Shown in pieces: positions 40,674-50,168 of a stretch of DNA of 64,000 nucleotides (position 1 is the first letter of the stretch; each line of letters begins with the position of its first letter). Location: assembly GCA_050330095.1 (NCBI GenBank), contig JBHJOC010000018.1, positions 13,542 to 77,541 of the forward strand, in the 5' to 3' direction. Source of the DNA: JBCBWG01 sp036804185 (GTDB taxonomy: Bacteria; Pseudomonadota; Alphaproteobacteria; Rhizobiales; Hyphomicrobiaceae). The notes under the pieces were generated by a model. That model searched no databases. It was not told the origin of the DNA and saw only the letters and a program-made list of their open reading frames with translations. The translations under genes were made by a program, and so were the position numbers.

Positions 40674-42195
40674 ACGGCACCGATGCTTGGCAATCTGGTC
40701 TACCGCCGCTGACCAATCGATCTGCCGGCTCCTCATCATCACGCGAAATGCCGCGAGCGCGTCGGTTGGTTTGCCGTCATCGCGAAAAATGCGAGCGCAC
40801 GCCGAATGGGGAAGCGTCGAGCGACCGGCGAACCTCGGAACATGGGAATTGTGAACCACTCTACGGATGCACGCGAAACGGGGGCGGCAGACGTCACAGG
40901 TGCCCTACTGGCACTACGCACAACCGGTCAATGTGCCGCTTCGGGTCGCGGCCTCGACCACACACCCGCAACGCCTGCCAACTCTTGGGCCTGCCATCGA
41001 AGACGGCGGGCCAAACTCACGACACCGGTACGGTCGAGCCGGCCTTCATCCGGCGGACCTTCGCCGCGTCACTCACGCAGCGCGCGGCAAATCGCGGGTC
41101 GAGCGCGCGGCCTTCGTGCGCACCTCAGGCAAAGTCGGTTCGTCAGGAACGACCGTCATCCGCGCAAGCAGGGCCTCAGCAAAACCTCCGACCGGGAGCC
41201 AGGATGGCTCGACCGCTTGCGGCACAGCGCGCGCTGGAGCGGGGGGGACGACACGAAAACGCTGCATGGCTCGACACTCCGATACTGTCTGACAAGGCTG
41301 TCGAACAACAACCTGACACTGTTGGACGCTGGTGGCCCGACGCAGAACAAGACACGCAGAACGCCGGCGGGCCAAACGTAGTGATGATGCACGTGGGACG
41401 CAGGCGCTGAAGACGCCCCAACTCAACGCAACTCCTACTCAGAACGCGAGACCAAACGACACGCAGAACTCGGAACCGTAGGAACCCGAAACTCTGGGAA
41501 CCTGAAACTCTGGGAACCTGAAATCTGGGAACTTGAAACTCTGGGTACTTGAAACTCTCGGAACTTGAACTTCGGGACCTGAACGCACAACGCTTGCAAC
41601 GCAGAACACCAGGAAACTCGAGAACACGGAACGCAGACACGCGAGAGGCAGCCAACGCGTTACTCAACCATTGGACCCGCGGGCCTCATGACACTCAATC
41701 TTTCCCGAATGCGGTTCGCACGGGCATCCAACTTCCGCGACGAGGCGGTACGAAAACTCTCCCGCAGGACGCAACGCGGGCTCGCCTCAACGACCGACTT
41801 GAGCACCGACACGCAACTGACGAACTCAGCAACGCTGTTTCCCGAAACGGGCCTGAAGTGACCAATCAACGCTGTACGCATACGATCCAAACGCCACACA
41901 CTGGAAACGCCAACCAAACCCTTACGATATCGCGATGTTTCAGCTGACTTCGCCGGAGCAACCACCCCGAGTTCTCGCTGCGTTCGCGATACGGAGAATA
42001 AACCGTTGCTTCGTGACAACAACTTGACCGTTGCGCGGCGAGCGGGAGAAAAAGCCATTGACTGTGGATAAGCCGCTTGTGCGGGGCGACTGTAAAGGAC
42101 CTAGCAAGCACCGGTGGCCGTGCGGCGCCAAGCCCGATTTCAGCCCGGTTGAGCTCGGCGCCGTCGCCATTTCGCCAGCCGGTTCTGAGCCTTGA
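40674..42195. other. Long gene-free, A+C-rich region
   Basis: About 1.5 kb with several overlapping open frames but none with gene-like composition, motifs or ribosome sites. From about 41400 to 41960 the plus strand is strikingly rich in A and C (many AACGCA, CAACGC and GAAACT words). A 16-bp tandem array lies at 41481-41575. A perfect DnaA-box word (TGTGGATAA) stands alone at 42063-42071. The region could be a decayed gene, a non-coding RNA locus or a structural element; I cannot decide. Confidence 0.6.
41481..41575 (+). repeat. Six-unit 16-bp tandem array
   Basis: Units based on GGAACCTGAAACTCTG start at 41481, 41497, 41513 (15 bp), 41528, 41544 and 41560. They differ at one to four positions; the outer units are more degenerate. 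Partial units flank the array (GGAACCGTA near 41472, GACCTGAAC after 41575). There are no unique spacers, so this is not a CRISPR. Confidence 0.85.
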
Positions 42196-42726
42196 TCAGC
42201 GCCGCCCAACGTCGAGGTTGACGTTTGCGGTCGACAGAGCGAGCGCCGAAAAGACGGCAGAAATTGCAGCGCTCCAACCGGCGAAAGACAGCATGAGGAA
42301 ACGGAACGGCGCTTCGCTGCAACTGACGACCGCATTGGCCTGAAGCGACTGCAGCAGCCCCTGCGTGGTCGCTGCTAGTGGTTGAGCCGCCGTGTCACAC
42401 GTATCGGGACCAGGCCAGAAGCCCCATTCGATGCCCGAGTGGTAGATGCCGAGACCGGTATTCGCCACGTAGAGCAAGCCGACGATCAGGAATATCACTC
42501 CGCCGAGCATGCGTGCCTGCGCTGCAATTGCGATCAGGCCGACGAAGCTTGCTGGTACGGCTGCATAGTACGCGTAACGTTGGATCAGGCAGAGCGGACA
42601 GGGTGCATAGCCGCCCACGTGTTCAAAGGCGAGCGCCGTCAGGATTGCGGCGGCGGAGCCGATGAACACCGTGCTGCCTGCGGCGTAACCGTCCGCTTGG
42701 GTGAGCCTTTTGACACTCTCTGCCAT
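42196..42726 (-). CDS. dsbB: DsbB-family disulfide bond formation protein
   Basis: A 176-residue inner membrane protein with four spans. The first cysteine pair is CPLC (Cys43, Cys46) in GGYAPCPLCLIQRYAYY, the usual quinone-side motif. The second pair is Cys110 and Cys136 in the periplasmic loop after WGFWPGPDTC. DsbB reoxidises the thiol oxidase DsbA using ubiquinone. It lies downstream of the YqaA-type gene on the same strand, 77 bp apart. Confidence 0.9.
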   Translation of the reverse strand: MAESVKRLTQADGYAAGSTVFIGSAAAILTALAFEHVGGYAPCPLCLIQRYAYYAAVPASFVGLIAIAAQARMLGGVIFLIVGLLYVANTGLGIYHSGIEWGFWPGPDTCDTAAQPLAATTQGLLQSLQANAVVSCSEAPFRFLMLSFAGWSAAISAVFSALALSTANVNLDVGRR

Positions 42727-42803
42727 GACTGAACCTGCAGACCCCCACGATCATGGTGCGCGCAAGCCAACCTGACGACTGGATCAGCGGCGCCTTCACG
42801 GCT

Positions 42804-43385
42804 TCAAAGCAGAAACCGGATCGCCGCGAAACCACCGAACAGCAGCACGATGAATACGGTCGTCACGAGGCCCAGGCGCTGCTCGATAAAAGCACGAATC
42901 GGTTGGCCAAACGCGTAAAGCAGCCCGGCGATTACCGTAAAGATCAGCCCCCGCGATGCAATGCTTGCAAGCGTGAAGACAACCGGATCGAGCGCGGTCG
43001 CGCCACTCGCGATCGTGATGACTTTGTAGGGGAAGGGCGTGACGCCGAAAAAGAACACGATCCAGGCGCCGAGTTCATTGTACTGCTCCTTGAACGCGTC
43101 GAATTTCTCTTGCGCACCATAAGCTTCCAGCACAGCGACGCCGACGCTCTCATACAGCAGATAGCCGATGAGATAACCACCGATCCCGCCAAGCACGGAA
43201 CCGACCGTTGCGATCGCCGCGTAGCGCCATGCCTTGGACCGATCCGCGAGAACCATCGGGATCAGCATCACATGCGGCGGAATCGGAAAAAACGAGCTCT
43301 CGACGAATGACACACCGAACAGTGCAGTGCCCGCCCGCTTGTGCGCGGCGAGGTGCATGACCCAATTGTAGAGCTTTCGAAGCAT
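42804..43385 (-). CDS. YqaA/DedA-family membrane protein
   Basis: 193 residues with the SNARE-associated/DedA fold: FGVSFVESSFFPIPPHVMLIPM (about residues 23-44), GGIGGYLIGYLLYESVG, and VFFFGVTPFPYKVITIASGA, plus two C-terminal spans. YqaA-type proteins are short DedA relatives; roles in lipid flipping or membrane homeostasis are known for the wider family, not for this one. Probably co-transcribed with dsbB. Confidence 0.88.
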   Translation of the reverse strand: MLRKLYNWVMHLAAHKRAGTALFGVSFVESSFFPIPPHVMLIPMVLADRSKAWRYAAIATVGSVLGGIGGYLIGYLLYESVGVAVLEAYGAQEKFDAFKEQYNELGAWIVFFFGVTPFPYKVITIASGATALDPVVFTLASIASRGLIFTVIAGLLYAFGQPIRAFIEQRLGLVTTVFIVLLFGGFAAIRFLL

Positions 43386-43610
43386 CGTTGTGCCGTTCCG
43401 GGATCGGTTTATCGGTGCGCGTCTGGCGGCACCGCCGCAGCGTGCATGACGCGGTAGTCGTAACGGTCGCCCGCGTCAAACAGCGAAGGTGGCAAACGAA
43501 AGTTCAGACAGATCAGCGTGATCGATCGACACCCTGGCTCACACCGCCCGTCGCGCCTGCGCGTCCGGGTTCGACGGCCGAGACATGCAGAGCCCCGCGG
43601 ACAAGACAAA

Positions 43611-43632
43611 GGCCCGGGATTGCTCCCGGGCC
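43611..43632 (-). terminator. Rho-independent terminator of the 60-residue gene
   Basis: GGCCCGGGA and TCCCGGGCC form a perfect nine-bp stem with a four-base loop. On the minus strand the hairpin is followed by TTTGTCTTGTCC, a T-rich tract; the plus strand has none. This places it as the terminator of the small gene at 43699-43881. Confidence 0.75.
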
Positions 43633-43698
43633 TCACATGCGGCTCATCTCAACTCTCGGCGACACGATGGCACGTCGGCCCTCTCAGACGTGGGTCCG

Positions 43699-43881
43699 TC
43701 AGGCTCTGACCATTGATGCCGCAGGAACACGCGCTGGTTCCACCTCATTTGCGTTGCCGACAAGCGACGCCACGGCGGCGCGGAAGGCTTGCGCCCGCTC
43801 GACGCGGCCCTTCGCGACGAGACGATCAATCTCGGCCTGCGTCGGAAGGGCGGGGCGGACCAGAGTTCTGGTGGTGCTCAT
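43699..43881 (-). CDS. Small hypothetical protein divergent from a LysR regulator
   Basis: 60 residues from ATG 43881: a polar start with RPALPTQAEIDRLVAKGRVE, then an amphipathic helix (RAQAFRAAVASLV) and a loose tail. There is no span or signal peptide. Its own terminator lies 67 bp after the stop. It is divergent from the LysR gene with a 127-bp A+T-rich spacer, which is the classical layout of a regulator and its target. Function unknown. Confidence 0.65.
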   Translation of the reverse strand: MSTTRTLVRPALPTQAEIDRLVAKGRVERAQAFRAAVASLVGNANEVEPARVPAASMVRA

Positions 43882-44008
43882 GATAAGTAATCCTCATGTC
43901 ATCTTTGTTTGTTTGTCGTCTTTGTTTTCTTCGTTGTGCGAGATATATGGGAGCCGTTGCACCGCCGCAAACGACGAATTCTCAATTGAAAGATGAGGAA
44001 AGCTCAAC

Positions 44009-45103
44009 ATGGCCGAGCTTCTGCCGCCACTCAATGCCCTGCGCGCTTTCGAGGCGACAGCCCGGCACCTGAGCTTCAGCCGTGCGGCCGATGAGCTGCA
44101 TGTCACCCCGGCGGCTCTCAGCCACCAGATCAAGGGGCTCGAAGATTTCCTCGGCGTGAAGTTGTTCAACCGCAAGCCACGCGCCATCGAGCTCACGGAA
44201 GCGGGCCGGATGCTCTACCCCGGCACCCACGCAGCGTTCGCACAGTTGCGCCAAGCGGTGCATAGCCTCGAACGCATCCGCAATGACCGCGTCCTGGTCG
44301 TAAGCGCGCCGCCCGGATTTACGGCGAAATGGCTCGCACCGCGCCTGCATCGCTTCCTCACCGCCAACCCTGACATCGACGCGCGCATTTCCTCAACGCA
44401 AGTCCTCGTCGAGTTCGAGGCGAGCGACGTCGACGTGACGATCAGGAATTCGGCGCAGCGCTCGTTCCCGGACCTACACGCCGAGAAACTGGTCGACATC
44501 GTCGCGCTTGCCGTGGCAAGCCCTCGCCTCATCGAGGAATTGGGTGGACTGCGTGAGCCTTCAGACCTCCTGCGCACGACGCTTATTGTCGATGATTCAA
44601 CGCAAAGCCTGGTGGGCGCTCCGAACTGGGAGACCTGGTTCGCCGCTGCAGGGCTACCCAATGCCGACATCGTCCGGACGTTGCACTTCAACAGCTCAGA
44701 CCACGCGCTCGAAGCTGCCGTCGAAGGTGCGGGCGTTCTATTCTGCGCGCGTACACTCGCTTACGACGATTTGCGCGTCGGGCGCTTGATCTCGCCTTTC
44801 GACATCCTGATCCCGAGCGAACGCGCCTTCTGGCTCCTTTGCCCCGCGGGAACCGAGACGAGACCGAAAGTGATGGCATTCCGGGACTGGGTCCGGGCAG
44901 AGTTCGATCGCATGCTGCTCGACTGCGAGACCGTCTGCCGGCCCCCGTGGAAACGCGACATCGCGCCCGGCGCACGGCCGAGCGGCGCGACCATCGTCGG
45001 TCTCCCGGGATCGGGATTTACCGCGCCACCGGCAGCGGCCCAAGCCGCTGACCATTCAGCTCCGGCTCGAAGCTCTCGGAAAGCGCGAGCACGATCCGGT
45101 TGA
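44009..45103 (+). CDS. LysR-family transcriptional regulator, GcvA type
   Basis: 364 residues. The N-terminal winged helix has LNALRAFEATARHLSFSRAADELHVTPAALSHQIKGLEDFLGVKLF-type sequence in residues 8-53, characteristic of the GcvA subgroup. The C-terminal effector domain contains FTAKWLAPRLHRFLTANP and SPFDILIPSERAFWLLCP. About 45 residues at the C-terminus are an unusual basic, Ala/Ser-rich extension that overlaps the convergent hemW gene by 86 bp. It probably controls the divergent small gene. Confidence 0.88.
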   Translation: MAELLPPLNALRAFEATARHLSFSRAADELHVTPAALSHQIKGLEDFLGVKLFNRKPRAIELTEAGRMLYPGTHAAFAQLRQAVHSLERIRNDRVLVVSAPPGFTAKWLAPRLHRFLTANPDIDARISSTQVLVEFEASDVDVTIRNSAQRSFPDLHAEKLVDIVALAVASPRLIEELGGLREPSDLLRTTLIVDDSTQSLVGAPNWETWFAAAGLPNADIVRTLHFNSSDHALEAAVEGAGVLFCARTLAYDDLRVGRLISPFDILIPSERAFWLLCPAGTETRPKVMAFRDWVRAEFDRMLLDCETVCRPPWKRDIAPGARPSGATIVGLPGSGFTAPPAAAQAADHSAPARSSRKARARSG

Positions 45104-46313
45104 GAACGAAGCGGCCCTGCTCGGTCACGCGAAGCCGCGCACGGTCTGGAGACTCGATCAGACCTTGGCTTGCAAGATCGTCCATGACACTCGGCGACGG
45201 GCGCACGCCACCGAGGCGAGCCAGGCGCTTGAGGTCGACACCCTCGCGGAGCCTGAGGCCCATGAGAAGTACCTCGTCAGCCACCGCGTCCGCACTCAAA
45301 GGCTCTCGCAGCTCAAGGTCCAAATCACCACGCGCCGCGAGGTCGCGCCAGCGCTCAGGGTTCTTCTCGGTTGACGTTGCAACCCGCACCCCGTCGATGA
45401 TCGGGCGGCCGTGGGCACCTGGCCCGATCCCAACATATTCGCCATAACGCCAGTAGAGGAGATTATGGCGGCTTTCCTCGCCAGGGCGCGCGTGGTTCGA
45501 GATCTCGTAGATCGAAAGACCGCGGGCCTCGGTCATCTCTCGTGTCAGCACATAGAGCGCGTCGGCGGCTTCGGGGTCGGGGATCGAGAGGCGGCCTGCC
45601 GCATGCAGGGCGGCGAACGGTGTCTCTGGCTCAATCGTCAGCTGGTAGAGTGAGAGGTGACCAGCTGCGAGATCGAGGGCTTCCGCGAGTTCGGCGCGCC
45701 AATCGGCGATCGTCTGACCTGTGCGCGCATAGATCAGGTCGAACGACACACGGTCGAACGACCGCATCGCAACCGCGACCGCCGCCCGCGCCTCATCGGC
45801 CGAATGCAGGCGCCCAAGCGCGGCAAGGTCCTTGTCACGCAAGGCCTGGACCCCGAGTGAAACCCGGTTGACACCGGCCGCCCTGTAGCCAGCGAAACGA
45901 TTGGCCTCGACGCTCGTTGGATTCGCTTCGAGCGTGATCTCAACCCCCTCACCGAGGCCCCAGCAGAGATCGAGACGCTCAATCAGCATGGCGACAGCCT
46001 GCGGCGACATCAGCGAGGGCGTGCCCCCGCCGAAGAAAACGGACGTGATCCGGCGCGGCCCGAGCGTTGCTGCCCAACGGTCGATCTCGGCAAGGTAGGC
46101 CGCGACGAATGATGCTTCGTCGATGCCGCCGTGGCGCACGTGAGAGTTGAAGTCGCAGTACGGGCACTTGGCCGCACAGAATGGCCAGTGGAGATAGATG
46201 CCGAAGCCAACATCGTCCGGGTTTCGTTGCCCGGCTTGCAGAGCCTCAAGGGCGTGCGCCTCATCGATCAACACCAGGCGCGCGCCACCATCTTTCACAT
46301 GTGAAGCTGACAC
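45018..46313 (-). CDS. hemW: HemW-type radical SAM protein
   Basis: About 431 residues. The radical SAM cluster motif is CAAKCPYCDF in GIYLHWPFCAAKCPYC, followed by SVFFGGGTPSLM, EITLEANPTS, GVNRVSLGVQAL and SLYQLTIEPETPF. The C-terminal HemN domain has NLLYWRYGEYVGIGPGAHG. HemW is now regarded as a heme chaperone rather than a coproporphyrinogen oxidase. The start is uncertain: the frame runs to TTG 46373; GTG 46313, with GGAGG upstream, is chosen. It ends inside the LysR gene read from the other strand. Confidence 0.88.
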   Translation of the reverse strand: MSASHVKDGGARLVLIDEAHALEALQAGQRNPDDVGFGIYLHWPFCAAKCPYCDFNSHVRHGGIDEASFVAAYLAEIDRWAATLGPRRITSVFFGGGTPSLMSPQAVAMLIERLDLCWGLGEGVEITLEANPTSVEANRFAGYRAAGVNRVSLGVQALRDKDLAALGRLHSADEARAAVAVAMRSFDRVSFDLIYARTGQTIADWRAELAEALDLAAGHLSLYQLTIEPETPFAALHAAGRLSIPDPEAADALYVLTREMTEARGLSIYEISNHARPGEESRHNLLYWRYGEYVGIGPGAHGRPIIDGVRVATSTEKNPERWRDLAARGDLDLELREPLSADAVADEVLLMGLRLREGVDLKRLARLGGVRPSPSVMDDLASQGLIESPDRARLRVTEQGRFVLNRIVLALSESFEPELNGQRLGPLPVAR

Positions 46314-46385
46314 CTTGATGAGGCCTCCGGACCGACGATCAATCGGCAGACAAGCAGGGCGCGTCCTGCACAATCGGCGTGCGGT

Positions 46386-47030
46386 TCACGTCGCCTGATC
46401 ATCGCGCCGCAGGCACTGGGCTTCAAACAATGCGAACGCTTGCGCTCGATGGCTGACGGCATGCTTCTCGGCTGTCTCGATCTCGCCGAACGTCCGATCA
46501 TAACCGTCGGCGACGAACATCGGATCATAACCGAACCCTCGCGAGCCCCGCGGCGGCCAAACGAGCCGGCCGAACACGCGCCCCTCGAACACGTCATGCG
46601 TCCCATCCGGAAACGCAATACAAAGTGCACACGTGAAGTTCGCGCGCGGCCCGGGATGGGTCCAGGCGTGGCGCACTGTAAGCTCGGCTGCAACCTTTGC
46701 CATCGCCTTGCCGAAGTCCTTTTCTGGCCCAGCCCAACGCGCCGAATAGATTCCGGGCGCGCCGCCGAGAGCCTCGACCTCAAGGCCTGAATCGTCCGAC
46801 AAGGCAGGATGCCCACTTGCTCGTGCGGCAGCGACCGCCTTGAGGATTGCATTGCCGGTGAACGTCGTCTCGGTCTCGTCAGGTTCGGGCAGACCCAGTG
46901 TGCCCGCCGAGACCGCGCTCAGGCCGAACGGTGCAACGAGATCTTCGATTTCGCGGACTTTGCCGGGGTTGTGGCTCGCAACCACGAGCGTCTGGCCAGG
47001 GCGAAGTCCGCGGCGCGTCGGTGTTGTCAT
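46386..47030 (-). CDS. rdgB: Non-canonical purine NTP pyrophosphatase (RdgB/HAM1)
   Basis: 214 residues of the Ham1 family, which hydrolyses ITP, XTP and dITP to keep damaged purines out of nucleic acids. Motifs are VVASHNPGKVREI (about residues 16-28), ALSDDSGLEVEALGGAPGIYSARWAG (about 75-100) and GFGYDPMF, then SHRAQAF. ATG 47030 follows AAGGGG. It is 72 bp upstream of the chosen hemW start. Confidence 0.94.
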   Translation of the reverse strand: MTTPTRRGLRPGQTLVVASHNPGKVREIEDLVAPFGLSAVSAGTLGLPEPDETETTFTGNAILKAVAAARASGHPALSDDSGLEVEALGGAPGIYSARWAGPEKDFGKAMAKVAAELTVRHAWTHPGPRANFTCALCIAFPDGTHDVFEGRVFGRLVWPPRGSRGFGYDPMFVADGYDRTFGEIETAEKHAVSHRAQAFALFEAQCLRRDDQAT

Positions 47031-47070
47031 TACGTTCAGCCCCTTGTGTTCATCAGCAACTGCACGACGG

Positions 47071-48138
47071 TCACTCCTGTAACCACTTGGGCAGGCGCTT
47101 CTGGTCTGCGCGGATCACATCGACGGGGCGGTCGGCCATGGCGTGAACGCGGTCGAACAGATAGTCCGTCACAGCCTTGCGATCGTTGCCAGCAGCCAAG
47201 GTCAGCTCATCGAACGTGACGAGCGGTCCGATGTCACCTCTCACGGTCGAACCGACTTTGACGCGCAGTTCGCGGATCAGCAGCGCGGCCCGCAATGTTG
47301 GCCCAAACTGTGAGACCAGCATGAAAAGTCGCGAGCACTGCCCGTGGAAATAGAGCGGGGCAATCTGTGCCCGCGCCGACAGGATCATTCGGGCAGTGAA
47401 GGTTTTCCAGGGCAGGTCGATCGCGCGTCCGAAGCCGAACGGCGCCGGCGCCGTCGCGACGCCACCCGACGGAAACACCACGATCGTATGGCCCTCCCGC
47501 AGCAACCGCAGCGCCTCGTTGCGGACCTTTATATTCGCGGCCTGCGCTTCCTTCGTCGGAGTAAAGTCGATGGGCAGACAGAAGTCCTTGATCTCGCGAA
47601 CCTTCATAAGGTCCTTATGGATCAGGACCTTGAATGGGCGGCCGAGCTCTTCAGCAAGCCGCAGCGCGCTGATCCCGTCGAGCACACCGAACGGATGGTT
47701 TGCGACGATCACGAAGGGTTGGCCAGGGTCGTAACCAGCGGGCGGCCATTGGCCGCGCATGTCACTTTCGATCTCGATCAGCCCGAGCATTGGACGGATG
47801 ATCGGCAAGCCCCGGGCAATGTGTTCCCGGATCCAGATTTCGTAAGGCTTCACGAAATAGTTGCGGCCCGCGAGATGCTCGATCGTGCGGATTACAGCTC
47901 GGCGCAGCCACGGGTCCTCCGGGCTTGCATAAGTCAGTTCTGGAAACTTCAGTCGAACGCGCTCGCGAAGGCGGCGGAGCGCGTTCTTGGCCCGCTGCCG
48001 CCGGCTGAGCCGGTCGACCGGCGGAACCGTAGGGTCGAACCTGGGCGACGGTTCGACATGAGCCGAATGGTCGCCGGGCCGAGCACTGGAACTCGTCGCA
48101 CCTTGCGCACTCGGCTCGGCAGGCATGGTCTCGCTCAT
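47071..48138 (-). CDS. PlsC-type lysophospholipid acyltransferase family protein
   Basis: 355 residues. A disordered N-terminus of about 70 residues precedes a glycerophospholipid acyltransferase domain: VIVANHPFGVLDG (the NHxxxxD motif), PIDFTPTKEA, VVFPSGGVATAP and IAPLYFHGQCSRLF. Related proteins include the hemolysin-like acyltransferases for ornithine lipids or lyso-lipids; the exact acceptor is unknown. ATG 48138 was chosen because upstream codons overlap thrS. It lies 31 bp after thrS and 40 bp before rdgB. Confidence 0.82.
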   Translation of the reverse strand: MSETMPAEPSAQGATSSSARPGDHSAHVEPSPRFDPTVPPVDRLSRRQRAKNALRRLRERVRLKFPELTYASPEDPWLRRAVIRTIEHLAGRNYFVKPYEIWIREHIARGLPIIRPMLGLIEIESDMRGQWPPAGYDPGQPFVIVANHPFGVLDGISALRLAEELGRPFKVLIHKDLMKVREIKDFCLPIDFTPTKEAQAANIKVRNEALRLLREGHTIVVFPSGGVATAPAPFGFGRAIDLPWKTFTARMILSARAQIAPLYFHGQCSRLFMLVSQFGPTLRAALLIRELRVKVGSTVRGDIGPLVTFDELTLAAGNDRKAVTDYLFDRVHAMADRPVDVIRADQKRLPKWLQE

Positions 48139-48169
48139 CTGCTGGTCCGCCGGAGATGACGTCGTCTTT

Positions 48170-50128
48170 TCAGGCCGATGCAGTACGAGCGAGGTCGGGT
48201 GGCACGGCCTCACCCGCCAGGAGTTCAAGTGCTGCCTCGAGCGCCATCGTCTCAGTTGCCTGGCTTCCGAGACGGCGGATCGAAATGCTGCGCTCCTCGG
48301 CTTCCCGGCGCCCCACCACCAGGATCACCGGAACCTTTGCCAGCGAGTGCTCACGCACCTTGTACGTGATTTTCTCGTTCCTCAGGTCGAGATTCGCCAC
48401 CAAACCGCGGGCGGCAAGCGCCGCCTGAACCTCGCGCGCGAAGGCGTCCGCCTCGGAGACGACCGTGCAGACAACTGCCTGCGTCGGCGCGATCCAGAGC
48501 GGAAAATGGCCCGCGTAGCTCTCGATCAGGATGCCGATAAAGCGCTCGAGCGAGCCGAGGATCGCCCGGTGCAGCATGACGGGTTGGCGCTTCTCGCCGT
48601 CGCGATCGATGTAGAAGGCGCCGAACCTCTCAGGCAAATTGAAGTCGACCTGCGTCGTTCCGCATTGCCAGTCGCGACCGATGGCGTCGCGCAGGACGTA
48701 TTCAAATTTTGGCCCGTAGAACGCGCCCTCGCCCGGGTTGATTCCGGTTTTGATCGCCCCGCCGCGCTCACGCGCGATCTGCTCGAGTACGTCCTGCATG
48801 ACTGCTTCGGCGCGGTCCCATTGTGCGTCGGTGCCAACCCGCTTTTCCGGGCGGGTTGACAATTTGACGACGATCTCATCGAAGCCGAAATCGCGATAGA
48901 CGGACAGGATAAGGTCGTTGATGGCCATGCACTCGTCTGCGAGTTGGTCTTCCGTGCAGAAGACGTGTGCATCGTCCTGCGTGAAGCCACGCACGCGCAT
49001 CAGTCCGTGCAACGCCCCCGAAGGCTCGTACCGGTGGACGCAACCGAACTCGGAAATCCGATAGGGCAGTTCGCGATAGGATCGCAGCCCGTGCTTGAAG
49101 ATCTGCACGTGGCCGGGACAATTCATCGGCTTGATCGCGAACTGGCGCTCGTCTTCGGTGACGGTCGTGAACATGTTGTCGCGGTACCAGTCCCAGTGGC
49201 CGGACGTCTCCCACAGCGACTTGTCGAGGATCTGCGGTGCGTTCACCTCCTGATAGCCCGCCGCCACCTGCCGTCGCCGCATATAGTTGGTTAGCGCCTG
49301 GTGGAGCCTCCAGCCACGCGGATGCCAGAACACGACGCCCGGTCCTTCCTCCTGGAAATGGAACAGGTCCATCTCCCGGCCGAGTTTGCGGTGATCGCGT
49401 TTTTCGGCCTCCTCGATCTGGTGCAGATAGGCATCAAGCCCGGACTTGTCCGCGAAGGCGGTGCCGTAGATCCGTTGCAGCATCGGGTTGCGGCTGTCGC
49501 CACGCCAATAGGCACCAGCGATCTTCGTCAGCTTGAAAGCGTCACCGATCTGGCCAGTCGAGGTCATATGCGGGCCACGACAGAGGTCGAGCCAGTCGCC
49601 TTGGCGGTAAATTTTGACATCCTCGCCAGCCGGGATCGCGTCGATCAGCTCGACTTTATAGGCCTCGCCCTGCTGCTGGAAATGGTCCTTCGCCCGGTCG
49701 CGATCCCAGACCTCCTTCGTGAACGGGGCATTGCGCTTGATGATCTCGCGCATTTTCGCCTCGATCATCGGCAGGTCATCAGGCGTGAACGGCTCATCGC
49801 GCGCGAAGTCATAGTAGAATCCGCTCTCGATCACCGGCCCGATCGTCACCTGGGTTCCAGGATAAAGGGCCTGGACGGCTTCTGCGAGCACGTGCGCACA
49901 ATCGTGCCGGATCAGTTCGAGGGCTTCGCCGTCCGTCCGCGTCACGATCCTGATGGCACCATCCCGTTCGATCGGGTCAGCCAAATCCTGCAAGGTTCCA
50001 TCAAGAGCGATGGCGACAGCCTTCTTGACCAGCGACTTCGAGATTCCCGTCGCGAGTTCGGTGCCTGTGATGCCGCTTGGAAAATTGCGCACGGCGCCGT
50101 CTGGAAATGTCAGCTGGATGTCGGTCAT
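48170..50128 (-). CDS. thrS: Threonyl-tRNA synthetase
   Basis: 652 residues, the standard length. An N-terminal TGS domain (ITLTFPDG-like IQLTFPDGAVRNF) is followed by the editing domain, whose zinc-site region has IRHDCAHVLAEAVQALYPG. The class II catalytic core has NCPGHVQIFKHG, the motif 2 region YRISEFGCVHRYEPSGALHGLMRVRGF and the C-terminal anticodon domain near VICTVVSEAD-like VVCTVVSEADAFA. ATG 50128 starts the TGS domain. A large inverted repeat with a downstream T run lies in its leader. Confidence 0.96.
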   Translation of the reverse strand: MTDIQLTFPDGAVRNFPSGITGTELATGISKSLVKKAVAIALDGTLQDLADPIERDGAIRIVTRTDGEALELIRHDCAHVLAEAVQALYPGTQVTIGPVIESGFYYDFARDEPFTPDDLPMIEAKMREIIKRNAPFTKEVWDRDRAKDHFQQQGEAYKVELIDAIPAGEDVKIYRQGDWLDLCRGPHMTSTGQIGDAFKLTKIAGAYWRGDSRNPMLQRIYGTAFADKSGLDAYLHQIEEAEKRDHRKLGREMDLFHFQEEGPGVVFWHPRGWRLHQALTNYMRRRQVAAGYQEVNAPQILDKSLWETSGHWDWYRDNMFTTVTEDERQFAIKPMNCPGHVQIFKHGLRSYRELPYRISEFGCVHRYEPSGALHGLMRVRGFTQDDAHVFCTEDQLADECMAINDLILSVYRDFGFDEIVVKLSTRPEKRVGTDAQWDRAEAVMQDVLEQIARERGGAIKTGINPGEGAFYGPKFEYVLRDAIGRDWQCGTTQVDFNLPERFGAFYIDRDGEKRQPVMLHRAILGSLERFIGILIESYAGHFPLWIAPTQAVVCTVVSEADAFAREVQAALAARGLVANLDLRNEKITYKVREHSLAKVPVILVVGRREAEERSISIRRLGSQATETMALEAALELLAGEAVPPDLARTASA

Positions 50129-50168
50129 GGGTCTCACTCTCTGCATACCACGCAGGTAAGAAGGGAAA

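Noticed and set aside
40670..41410. Plus-strand frames of 140-246 residues after the bciB-like gene
   Set aside because: Several frames overlap each other with basic, low-complexity composition and no ribosome sites or motifs.
41481..41575. CRISPR array
   Set aside because: Units are contiguous with no unique spacers and no cas genes are present.
41176..41667. Minus-strand frame with FQVPR repeats
   Set aside because: The repeated peptide is simply the translation of the 16-bp tandem array; no start site or conserved region.
42063..42071. Replication origin suggested by a perfect DnaA-box word
   Set aside because: Only one box was found, with no cluster, no A+T-rich unwinding element and no dnaA, hemE or parAB nearby.
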